From the NCBI RefSeq assembly GCF_035984545.1, contig NZ_JAXCHP010000001.1, positions 4,092,001 through 4,156,000 of the forward strand: DNA of 64,000 bases, written 5' to 3'. Within the stretch, counting starts at the first letter, position 1. Each line of letters starts with the position of its first letter. Source of the stretch: Cryobacterium sp. GrIS_2_6. GTDB lineage: Bacteria; Actinomycetota; Actinomycetes; Actinomycetales; Microbacteriaceae. The translations under genes and the position numbers were made by a program. A model generated the notes under the pieces. The model made no database searches. It had not been told where the DNA came from and saw only the letters and a program-made list of their open reading frames with translations. Shown one piece after another: positions 57,790-64,000 of the stretch.

Positions 57790-58863
57790 ATGAGTGATTA
57801 CGCAACAGGTGTCGTGGTGGCTACCGAAGTCCGCGGGCCGCGCACAAAGACCGGATCGGGGTTCCTGCAGCCGAGCGTGATTGCCGAGTTCGACGATCTC
57901 TGGGACCGACCGGAACGGGTCGCCGTACCGGTGGCGCACCTGCGCCAGGCGGATGTCTGGTCACGCGTGCGGGAGCTGCCGATTGACCGCGCCGGGCTGG
58001 CGGAGGCAGTAGGGCGGATCCATCCGCAAGCGTACGTCGACGAACTCGCGCGCGATCCGATCCGGTCCGATCCGGCGCTCGACGCCTGCGCCGCGGTCCT
58101 GACGATGGGGAGAGCAGTCGCGCGGGGCGACGTGCGAAACGGCTATGCCCTCGTGCGCCCCGCCGGGCATCACGCCGCGACGTCCAGCGCCGGCGGTGGA
58201 GGCTGTGTGTTCGCCCACAGCGCGGTGCTCGCAAGAGAGCTTCAATCCCTCGGCTTCGCACGCGTCGCGATCGTCGACTGGGATGCACACCACGGCAACG
58301 GCGCCCAGGGCATATTCTGGGAGGATGAGTCGGTACTAACGATCTCCCTCCATCAGGACCGGGAAGCGTGGGTGTCTTCTGACGGTTCGGTGGATGCGGT
58401 CGGTGCGGGCCGGGGCAGTCTCCGGAATGCCAATTTGCCGTTCGCACCCGGCGCTGGCGGCGCTGCGTACGCGCTGGCGATGAAGTCGGTGGTGGCGCCG
58501 CTCTGCGCCCGATTCGTGCCGGATGTCGTGATCGTCAGCTGCGGGTTCGATGGATCGAACGTCGATCCAGCTGCACGACTGCAGCTGTGTGCGGCCGATT
58601 ACTTTGAGATGACACGAATCGTGATGGCTATCGCTGACGCCGCCTGCGATGGCCGGCTTGTAATACTGCATGAGGGTGGGTACGCGGTGTCCTACGTGGC
58701 GATCTGTCTGGAGTCTGTGCTGCTCGCACTCAGCGGGGGGGAACCGGCGCCGGACCGGTACGCGGATCGGTGGGGCGAAGGCTTTGCTGGATCCCCGCGC
58801 GCGTCCGATTTGGACCTCGTGAGGGCATCGATTGAACGACACAAGCTGGATGTGCACCTGTGA
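57790..58863 (+). CDS. Histone-deacetylase-fold amidohydrolase
   Basis: 357 residues, class II HDAC/acetylpolyamine-amidohydrolase type. ALVRPAGHHAATSSAGGGGC holds the catalytic His pair; IVDWDAHHGNGAQGIFW and VIVSCGFDGSNVDPAA carry the zinc Asp/His/Asp; LHEGGYAVSYV the C-terminal loop. It hydrolyses acyl-amides. ATG 57790 is the natural start of the fold. Ends overlap the dioxygenase (GTGA). In this locus it may remove an acyl group from a product or precursor; inference. Confidence 0.88.
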   Translation: MSDYATGVVVATEVRGPRTKTGSGFLQPSVIAEFDDLWDRPERVAVPVAHLRQADVWSRVRELPIDRAGLAEAVGRIHPQAYVDELARDPIRSDPALDACAAVLTMGRAVARGDVRNGYALVRPAGHHAATSSAGGGGCVFAHSAVLARELQSLGFARVAIVDWDAHHGNGAQGIFWEDESVLTISLHQDREAWVSSDGSVDAVGAGRGSLRNANLPFAPGAGGAAYALAMKSVVAPLCARFVPDVVIVSCGFDGSNVDPAARLQLCAADYFEMTRIVMAIADAACDGRLVILHEGGYAVSYVAICLESVLLALSGGEPAPDRYADRWGEGFAGSPRASDLDLVRASIERHKLDVHL

Positions 58864-59720
58864 CGACTGTTTTCACGACGGTCCCGATCGGGAGGTTTGG
58901 CGCGGTCGTCGAGGGGATCGATCTTCGCGAGCCTGCAGACGACTCAACCGTACGACAGCTGCGGGAGGCGCTAGCGGAGTTTCAGCTGCTGCACTTTCGC
59001 GATACACGGATCGGCCCTGCCGACCAGCTCCGCCTGACTGCGTACTTCGGAGACCTCGATCTGGGGATCTCGCGCCGGCCTCGGTCGCATCAGGTGAACG
59101 GGTATCCGGATTTGTTGTACATTCGCAATTCTCCCGACTCACCGACGATGGAATACGGAATGGCCTGGCACTCGGACGGTCTGGCGTATGCGAGACGTCC
59201 GCACGGCGCCACGGCGCTGCACTGCCTCGAATGCCCCTCGGGTCCGGGGGGCGACACGCTATTCGCAGACCAGTACGGGGCCTATGAGTCGATTCCCGAC
59301 GATGTGCGCCCGTCGCTTGACGGGCTGTACTGGTACCTCCCATCAATCGATCATTCGGAGGTCCCCGAGGGCCGGGGGCTCATTCAGCCGATCGTGCGCG
59401 TGCACCCGGTCACCGGGCGCCGGTTCATCTACTGCTCCCCGCAGGCGACTCGGCTCCGCGGCCTCACTGACGCTCAGAGCGACAGAATCCTGGGTATCGT
59501 CCATGCCTCGCAGGTCGAGGAAGAGTTGGTTTACCGGCATTCCTGGCGTTCGGATGACGTCGTGATCTGGGAGAACGCGTCGCTTCTGCATAACCGGGCC
59601 GAGGTGCTCGACTTTTCGAGCCAGGGGCTCCGGGAAATGCATCGCTCGGCGACGACAGGGGACGTCGAAGCGACGGAGTGCGAGGCCGTCGACGCTGTGA
59701 ACTTCGAGCAACGCGCGTAG
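58860..59720 (+). CDS. TauD/TfdA-family Fe(II)/2-oxoglutarate dioxygenase
   Basis: 286 residues. VPIGRFGAVVEGIDLREPAD start, iron motif GMAWHSDGLAYARRP (HxD), the distal His in ENASLLHNRAEVLD and a 2-oxoglutarate Arg in REMHRSATTG. TauD-like enzymes hydroxylate or otherwise oxidise small acids and peptides. GTG 58860 overlaps the amidohydrolase stop. The substrate cannot be read from the sequence. Confidence 0.88.
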   Translation: MTTVFTTVPIGRFGAVVEGIDLREPADDSTVRQLREALAEFQLLHFRDTRIGPADQLRLTAYFGDLDLGISRRPRSHQVNGYPDLLYIRNSPDSPTMEYGMAWHSDGLAYARRPHGATALHCLECPSGPGGDTLFADQYGAYESIPDDVRPSLDGLYWYLPSIDHSEVPEGRGLIQPIVRVHPVTGRRFIYCSPQATRLRGLTDAQSDRILGIVHASQVEEELVYRHSWRSDDVVIWENASLLHNRAEVLDFSSQGLREMHRSATTGDVEATECEAVDAVNFEQRA

Positions 59721-59760
59721 AGGGCGCGCGAACGTTGAAAAAACCACGACACTGGTATTA

Positions 59761-59789
59761 TTGACCGAATCGTGCGCATGCTTTATAGT
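59761..59789 (+). promoter_or_regulatory. Near-consensus promoter of the HisRS-like gene
   Basis: TTGACC, 17-base spacer, TATAGT. The ATG at 59800 lies 11 bases past the -10, so the transcript is nearly leaderless. Confidence 0.75.
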
Positions 59790-59799
59790 CATCGCCAGC

Positions 59800-61143
59800 A
59801 TGAACAATCGACCGCCCCGAACTAACAGCCGAGAATCGAGTTCTGCGTTGCCCCTCTCTACGAAACCCTATCGAGGCACGCGGGACTTTCTGCCCGAAGA
59901 GATGTCGATTCGGACGCAAATCTTCGAGTCGTTATTCAAGACAGCCGAGCTGTTTGGGTTCGAGCGCTACGATGGGCCGATCATCGAGCCCGCTGCAATT
60001 TACGAGGCGAAGTCCGGCAAGGAGATCGTCGACGAGCAGATGTACCGATTCACAGACAAGGGCGGGCGCGAAATCGTCTTGCGACCGGAGATGACGCCGT
60101 CGGTAGCGCGAATGATCGCCGGCCACCAGGCCGATGTTGTCTTTCCGGCGCGTTGGTACTCGCACATCAACGCCCACCGGTATGAACGACCGCAACGCGG
60201 CCGAGTGCGCGAGCACTGGCAGCTCAACCTTGACATCTTCGGCAGCGAAGACCTCGGGGCAGAGATCGAGATGTTCGAGCTGATTGCCGCGCTTTTGAAC
60301 GGGCTCGGTGCGGACCCCTCGATGTATGTCATCCGCGTGAACGACCGGGGCTTGCTCGATGCCGGGCTCAGGAACTATGTCCGTGTGTCTGACGAGAATC
60401 TCGCGGCCATAGGCAAAGTCATTGATCGCTGGGAGAAGATCGACGATGAACAGCGGTCGGAATCCCTGCGTGGTGCTGGTCTCGACCCCGAGCAGGACGC
60501 CCGTTTGCGCGCGCTGCTCGCCATGGATCTGGCGTCGTTTGTCGATGTCGCGGGAGAGGACGCAGCGTCCCATTCGCGGATCGTGCGGATCATAGGTGAA
60601 CGGATGACCTCAGTACCGCTTGAGTTTTCCCCACACATCATCCGAGGATTTGACTACTACACGTCCACAGTGTTTGAGGTGTTCGACACCTCGCCGGATA
60701 ACCGCCGTTCCCTGTTCGGAGGCGGGCGCTATGACGATCTCGCGAGTCTGTTCACTGACCGAAAGATCCCGGGTATCGGCTGCGGGATGGGCGACGTGAC
60801 TGTAGTCGACTTCCTCACGACCCACGGTCTCCTTCCAAAGCCGGACTTCGGCCCGGACGTGTACGTCTTCGGGACAGGCGACGACCTGCTCGCGGACGCT
60901 CGTCGACTGACTAGAGTGCTTCGCGACGCTGGCATCCGCTCTGTGCCAGCCCTAGGCGCTATGACAGTACGCGCGGGGGTTAAGTTCGCCGACAGGACGG
61001 GCGTCCGATTCGCCGTGATCATCGGTGACAACGAGCAAGCATCCGGAAAAGTGTCGTTGAAGAACATGCAGACGTCTGAACAAGTCAGCATGCTAGAGAG
61101 CGACGTTGCGCGATTTGTGTCAGAAGCCTTGGCTGCGTCATAG
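59800..61143 (+). CDS. hisS2: Divergent histidyl-tRNA synthetase paralogue
   Basis: 447 residues. Class II core: YRGTRDFLPEEMSIRTQIFE, motif 1 region PIIEPAAIYEAKSGKEIVDE, LRPEMTPSVARMI, motif 2 YERPQRGRVREHWQLNLDIF, HisA-type IIRGFDYYTSTVFEVFD, GGGRYDDL, and a C-terminal anticodon-domain-like part. The usual motif 3 ...GxERL is replaced by GIGCGMGDVTVVDFL, so the ATP-contacting Arg is not in its normal place. A normal hisS is expected elsewhere. It may supply His-tRNA for a tRNA-dependent step, or give self-resistance; inference. Confidence 0.85.
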   Translation: MNNRPPRTNSRESSSALPLSTKPYRGTRDFLPEEMSIRTQIFESLFKTAELFGFERYDGPIIEPAAIYEAKSGKEIVDEQMYRFTDKGGREIVLRPEMTPSVARMIAGHQADVVFPARWYSHINAHRYERPQRGRVREHWQLNLDIFGSEDLGAEIEMFELIAALLNGLGADPSMYVIRVNDRGLLDAGLRNYVRVSDENLAAIGKVIDRWEKIDDEQRSESLRGAGLDPEQDARLRALLAMDLASFVDVAGEDAASHSRIVRIIGERMTSVPLEFSPHIIRGFDYYTSTVFEVFDTSPDNRRSLFGGGRYDDLASLFTDRKIPGIGCGMGDVTVVDFLTTHGLLPKPDFGPDVYVFGTGDDLLADARRLTRVLRDAGIRSVPALGAMTVRAGVKFADRTGVRFAVIIGDNEQASGKVSLKNMQTSEQVSMLESDVARFVSEALAAS

Positions 61144-61158
61144 AGCGGCTGTTAGTAT
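61129..61158 (+). promoter_or_regulatory. Candidate promoter of the precursor-like peptide
   Basis: TTGGCT, 18-base spacer, TAGTAT, inside and just after the end of the HisRS-like gene; GAGGGAG ribosome site follows at about 61176. Confidence 0.45.
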
Positions 61159-61188
61159 CTCAGGCATACCAATGTGAGGGAGTGTCGA

Positions 61189-61395
61189 ATGAGCCTTTCA
61201 ACAAATGCTGTGGTCACCAAGTCCGAGTCGGCCGAAGTGCTGGCGTTCCGGACAGAAACGCGTTCTGTGGTGGTGGGTGACTCTGGCACGACGTTGTCAT
61301 CGAGCGTCACTGGTTTGCGTGGTGGCGCTGTGCAGGTTTCCGGCTACTCGCTCGAGTTGTACCTCAACGCCTGTAGCCCGACCTGTCACGGCTGA
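61189..61395 (+). CDS. 68-residue candidate precursor peptide
   Basis: ATG 61189 with GAGGGAG upstream. The leader-like first 58 residues (MSLSTNAVVTKSESAEVLAF..., Ser/Thr/Val-rich) end in a distinct tail YLNACSPTCHG with Cys62, Cys66, His67 and C-terminal Gly68. Size, position before enzymes and a Cys-rich end are typical of ribosomally made peptide precursors or peptide scaffolds. No known class matched by eye. A small protein with another role remains possible. Confidence 0.65.
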   Translation: MSLSTNAVVTKSESAEVLAFRTETRSVVVGDSGTTLSSSVTGLRGGAVQVSGYSLELYLNACSPTCHG

Positions 61396-62114
61396 CCATT
61401 CCTCGTCGGGTTGGATGGTTCCTGCCGCGTGCCCTCGAGGCGCGAGCCATCTGGTTTGACCCTGAACCCTACGCAGAGCAAAAGGATTATCGCGAGCAAA
61501 AAGGGCTCATCCGCTTCTGTCCCGCGTCACGAGACTTCTCGAGCAGTCTTTACACGATTCGGAGCCCCTTTGATCTCCAGATGCACTGTGAGTTGACCCG
61601 CGACGGATGCACGGTGTCGGTGGGAGAAAAATCAAGCATCCGGGCCGACAAGCTCGCGCCGCTGCTCAAGGTGCATCCGCGTGAGGAGTGGCGCCACTCC
61701 GACCGCCCGCTCATGCAGATGATGCTGAACTACTACTTCATCTCAGACGACGATGTCGACATCCAATATCTCTCGCCGCTGACGACGACCTACTTCGAGC
61801 CGGCTCTGCCCGGGCTTGTGCTCCAGGGGCGCTGGAATATTCGCTCCTGGGTGAGGCCGGTGAACTTCGTCTTCGAATGGTGGGACACCTCGACCCCTCT
61901 GTTCATTGCGCGGGGCGCACCGATCCTCAACCTAATGTTCCTGCCCGGCCGGGGGGGCAAAGTGGAGTTGATCGAGGCAGAGGAGACTGATGAGGTCGTG
62001 GCGATGGCCCGTGGCGTCCAGAACGTTAACTCCTACATCAGGAACGTTGACTCGGTGATGCCGTCGCTCCTGAAGCGACGGCCAAAGACGCTGGTGAAGC
62101 CGTGGAAGAACTGA
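61392..62114 (+). CDS. Uncharacterised protein, apparent CTG start
   Basis: The frame from ATG 61581 is 177 residues, but upstream in frame the sequence is clearly protein-like (FLPRALEARAIWFDPEPYAE, DYREQKGLIRFCPASRDFSS, LYTIRSPFDLQMHCEL), back to a stop at 61374-61376. No ATG, GTG or TTG lies there; CTG 61392 overlaps the peptide stop as CTGA. With it the protein is 240 residues. The core (MMLNYYFISDDDVDIQYLSP, GRWNIRSWVRPVNFVFEWWD, SYIRNVDSVMPSLLKRRPK) resembles an uncharacterised family also met in phage genomes, by memory only. Confidence 0.7.
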   Translation: MTIPRRVGWFLPRALEARAIWFDPEPYAEQKDYREQKGLIRFCPASRDFSSSLYTIRSPFDLQMHCELTRDGCTVSVGEKSSIRADKLAPLLKVHPREEWRHSDRPLMQMMLNYYFISDDDVDIQYLSPLTTTYFEPALPGLVLQGRWNIRSWVRPVNFVFEWWDTSTPLFIARGAPILNLMFLPGRGGKVELIEAEETDEVVAMARGVQNVNSYIRNVDSVMPSLLKRRPKTLVKPWKN

Positions 62115-63298
62115 GCCGCCTCATCTTCCGCAGCGCACACGGGGACCGCTACCTGGAGGCACGCGATTCCGACTCAATCGTCGACGTGTGCCGACGCTAC
62201 AGCTTGCCGGTCACGCAGGTCTCGGTATACCGGGAGGGTGCGCGGGGCCAGCTGACTCTGCAGGTCCGGCCCTATGATCGCCTTCTGGACTATCGCGGCG
62301 ACGACATGATTGTCGTCATCCCGAACCGGAACATTGACTACCACGCGCTGCTCGGCGGCCGCGACGTCGTCCGCGAGCGACCCGACGCCTCGACCTGGAT
62401 ACGTCAGCGAGCCGACGACGGCGACGGGTTTGTCACAGAGTACCTCCGCCCGTCCGACGCGATGGATCTTGTCTCGGCTCAGGTTGCGACGGCACTCGAG
62501 GCCAGCGGGGTCAAGGACGAACCGCTCATCGTCGGGGTGAGTGGTGGCGGCGATAGCAATGCCCTCCTAGAGGCGATCGTGCGATCCGGTGTCGTGGCGA
62601 AGGAGAACATCCGACCAGTCATGATGCTCGGTATCCCCGACTGGGACCGTGGCTGGGAACGGGCCACCGCGATCTGTGACAGGCACGGCCTTGCTCTCCG
62701 CACCGTGCAGGAGGACGAGACTGCGAGGATTCTGGGATTCGTGGAACCCCATGTGGACTGGGTCACGGCGTTCGAGCGCCAGTTCCCTGGCGACGATCTG
62801 GAGGTGCTCGGAGTCTACGGCGTTCGACGTGTGCTCGACGCGGTCGCCCAGGAGCAGGGTGCCAGGCGGATCGTCATCGGCAGCAATCTGGAGGATTGTC
62901 TGTCCGACACCCTGTACTACCTGGCCGCAGGGAAGGTTCCGTTCCCCAAGCCCGTTGGCCGGATGGGCGAGGTCGAGATCCTTTACCCGCTCTGGCTCAC
63001 GCCAAAGTCGTTGATTGACGGCTGCTTTCCGAAGTTCTCCCTGCAGAACTACGAGGCCCGGTACCCGAGCCGGATGTACGGCAGGGCCTACTTCTACTAC
63101 CTGGCGCAGATGATGGTCGATGCCTATCCAGGGGCAGCGCAGGATCTGTTACGAGGTTCCAGCCGCCTCGCGGCGGAAAAGTTCGACGAGCTTCTAAATG
63201 ATGACGAGTTTGGCACTCCTGTCGCCGCCCCCATTCCGCTGGATGTACGGGTCCGTCTGCGACGACTCTTTGGCCGTCAGGCGGGGGGCGTTCGATGA
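62102..63298 (+). CDS. PP-loop ATPase (TtuA/Ncs6-like) with N-terminal beta-grasp-like domain
   Basis: 398 residues from GTG 62102. Residues 1-77 (LIFRSAHGDRYLEARDSDSI, VTQVSVYREGARGQLTLQVR) look like a ThiS/TGS-type beta-grasp fold. The PP-loop is PLIVGVSGGGDSNALLEAIV (SGGGDS 147-152), and RIVIGSNLEDCLSDTLYYLA parallels the HNLDDEAQ helix of tRNA-thiolation enzymes. No Cys-zinc fingers. The family adenylates a carbonyl, commonly for sulfur insertion. Overlaps both neighbours (13 and 4 bp). Confidence 0.8.
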   Translation: MEELSRLIFRSAHGDRYLEARDSDSIVDVCRRYSLPVTQVSVYREGARGQLTLQVRPYDRLLDYRGDDMIVVIPNRNIDYHALLGGRDVVRERPDASTWIRQRADDGDGFVTEYLRPSDAMDLVSAQVATALEASGVKDEPLIVGVSGGGDSNALLEAIVRSGVVAKENIRPVMMLGIPDWDRGWERATAICDRHGLALRTVQEDETARILGFVEPHVDWVTAFERQFPGDDLEVLGVYGVRRVLDAVAQEQGARRIVIGSNLEDCLSDTLYYLAAGKVPFPKPVGRMGEVEILYPLWLTPKSLIDGCFPKFSLQNYEARYPSRMYGRAYFYYLAQMMVDAYPGAAQDLLRGSSRLAAEKFDELLNDDEFGTPVAAPIPLDVRVRLRRLFGRQAGGVR

Positions 63299-64000
63299 CC
63301 CCCTCCGACTCCACGCCCCCGCAATACGACCTGAAGCGTCTGAAGTGGATGGACCCGACGTCGGCAGAGAGATTCCGTCGGCGAGAGCTCGAACTCTCCA
63401 CGGGTGCAACTGACATGGACATTCTCGACGACATCGCCCGTCTGACCGACCGGCTGTTCGACGATCTATCAGTGCTCGGCCAGTCCCCAGAGGCCACAAG
63501 CCGAGGGGCTGAGGGCGATTCGCTCCTGGAGGTCGATTTGTCGAGCATTCGCGCTCGGCTGGCCCGAGCGCGCGACGAACTCGCGACTGGTTACTCCACG
63601 CTGCGGGCGGCCCGGGAAAAGTTCGTAGCCGAACAGCTCGAGGTGGTGCGGGCTGCGACGCGGCACGCGCCGACGCGGCTACACATCGGCTCTGGTGGGC
63701 ATCGACTCGATGGTTGGGTTAACATCGACGCCGGGGGCGACGACTTGGCGCTCAACGTGAACTGGGGCCTGCCATTCCCCGACGGGAGCGTTGCGTTTGT
63801 CTACGCGGCACACCTCTTGGAGCACATGCGATTTCGCGATCAGGCTCCCGTCCTGGTGGCCGAGATCCTCCGTGTGCTAGAGCCGGGCGGAACCGCCAGG
63901 TTCGTGGTGCCGGATGTCGGTCGGCTCCTCGAGGCGTATGTCTCCAAGGACTCGGGCTTCTTCGCGGCGCGGAATCGGTTCTACCCGCTTAGTGAGGGCT
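63295..64000 (+). CDS. SAM-dependent methyltransferase (3' end outside window)
   Basis: Open from ATG 63295 (ATGA overlap) to the right edge, 235 codons. A helical N-terminal region of about 120 residues, then LHIGSGGHRLDGWVNIDAGG (SAM motif I), LPFPDGSVAFVYAAHLLEHM and ILRVLEPGGTARFVVPDVGR, a class I methyltransferase of the type seen in sugar and natural-product clusters. Substrate unknown. Confidence 0.85.
   Translation, partial: MTPSDSTPPQYDLKRLKWMDPTSAERFRRRELELSTGATDMDILDDIARLTDRLFDDLSVLGQSPEATSRGAEGDSLLEVDLSSIRARLARARDELATGYSTLRAAREKFVAEQLEVVRAATRHAPTRLHIGSGGHRLDGWVNIDAGGDDLALNVNWGLPFPDGSVAFVYAAHLLEHMRFRDQAPVLVAEILRVLEPGGTARFVVPDVGRLLEAYVSKDSGFFAARNRFYPLSEG

Noticed and set aside
61411..61596. 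61-codon frame between the peptide and the next gene
   Set aside because: Different frame from the protein-like reading that starts at CTG 61392; no ribosome site.
57577..64000. Right attachment copy of the tRNA-Arg end
   Set aside because: No matching stretch of the tRNA 3' end was seen by eye; it probably lies outside the window.

Overview
The window is high-GC DNA from an actinobacterium, most likely family Microbacteriaceae. This rests on the mycothiol synthase gene, an atypical GlnR regulator, CarD next to a fused ispDF and cysS-rlmB, stand-alone groEL under CIRCE control, DUF3027/DUF2530/DUF3263/DUF4032 proteins, MtrA-type boxes at cell-wall hydrolase genes, and frequent GGATGCC-type words. 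Genus is not decided.

1-18.9 kb is ordinary chromosome: ppk, mshD, glnR, small membrane proteins, nitrobindin, ygfZ, gpmA, phoU divergent from a senX3-regX3 pair, a lipoprotein, carD, ispDF-cysS-rlmB (4-bp overlaps), a DUF4032 kinase-like protein, a UgpC/MsmK-type ATPase and a DsbA-like protein. It ends at tRNA-Thr(TGT).

18.9-20.9 kb is a decayed 1.9-kb integrative element in tRNA-Thr. Two 110-bp direct repeats flank a frameshifted tyrosine integrase and a toxin-antitoxin pair whose toxin carries a nonsense mutation. 20.9-23.3 kb is a scarred zone with VOC and DinB remnants around intact DUF4287 and cytochrome b-like genes.

23.3-45.9 kb is mainly chromosome: nitroreductase, msrB, a LytR_C protein, cold-shock proteins, DUF3048, groEL with two CIRCE operators, a frameshifted WXG100 gene beside a 13-bp tandem repeat, a two-component system, an FAD reductase-folP2-ribD_C run, XPB-type helicase genes, serC and a DtxR regulator. 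A cell-envelope locus follows, with NlpC/P60, a small terminated transcript, HNH and CHAP genes and three boxes that look like MtrA sites.

45.9 to about 57.6 kb is a conjugative/integrative element beginning at tRNA-Arg(CCT). The C-terminus of a large serine recombinase reads into the tRNA. Behind it lie a coupling-protein ATPase, a replication-relaxation protein, two MIDAS-containing VWA-like proteins, a four-helix membrane protein, an MT-A70 methylase and unknowns, mostly on the minus strand in overlapping order. No right attachment site is visible before the window ends.

57.8-64 kb is an unusual biosynthetic-looking locus, possibly cargo of that element: a histone-deacetylase-fold amidohydrolase overlapping a TauD-type dioxygenase, then a divergent histidyl-tRNA synthetase paralogue behind a near-perfect promoter. 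Next come a 68-residue peptide ending in a Cys/His/Gly-rich tail, an uncharacterised protein apparently starting at a CTG that overlaps the peptide stop, a PP-loop (TtuA/Ncs6-like) enzyme with an N-terminal beta-grasp-like domain, and a truncated methyltransferase. I read this as a candidate undescribed peptide-derived, possibly sulfur-modified, natural-product pathway. That interpretation is inference.
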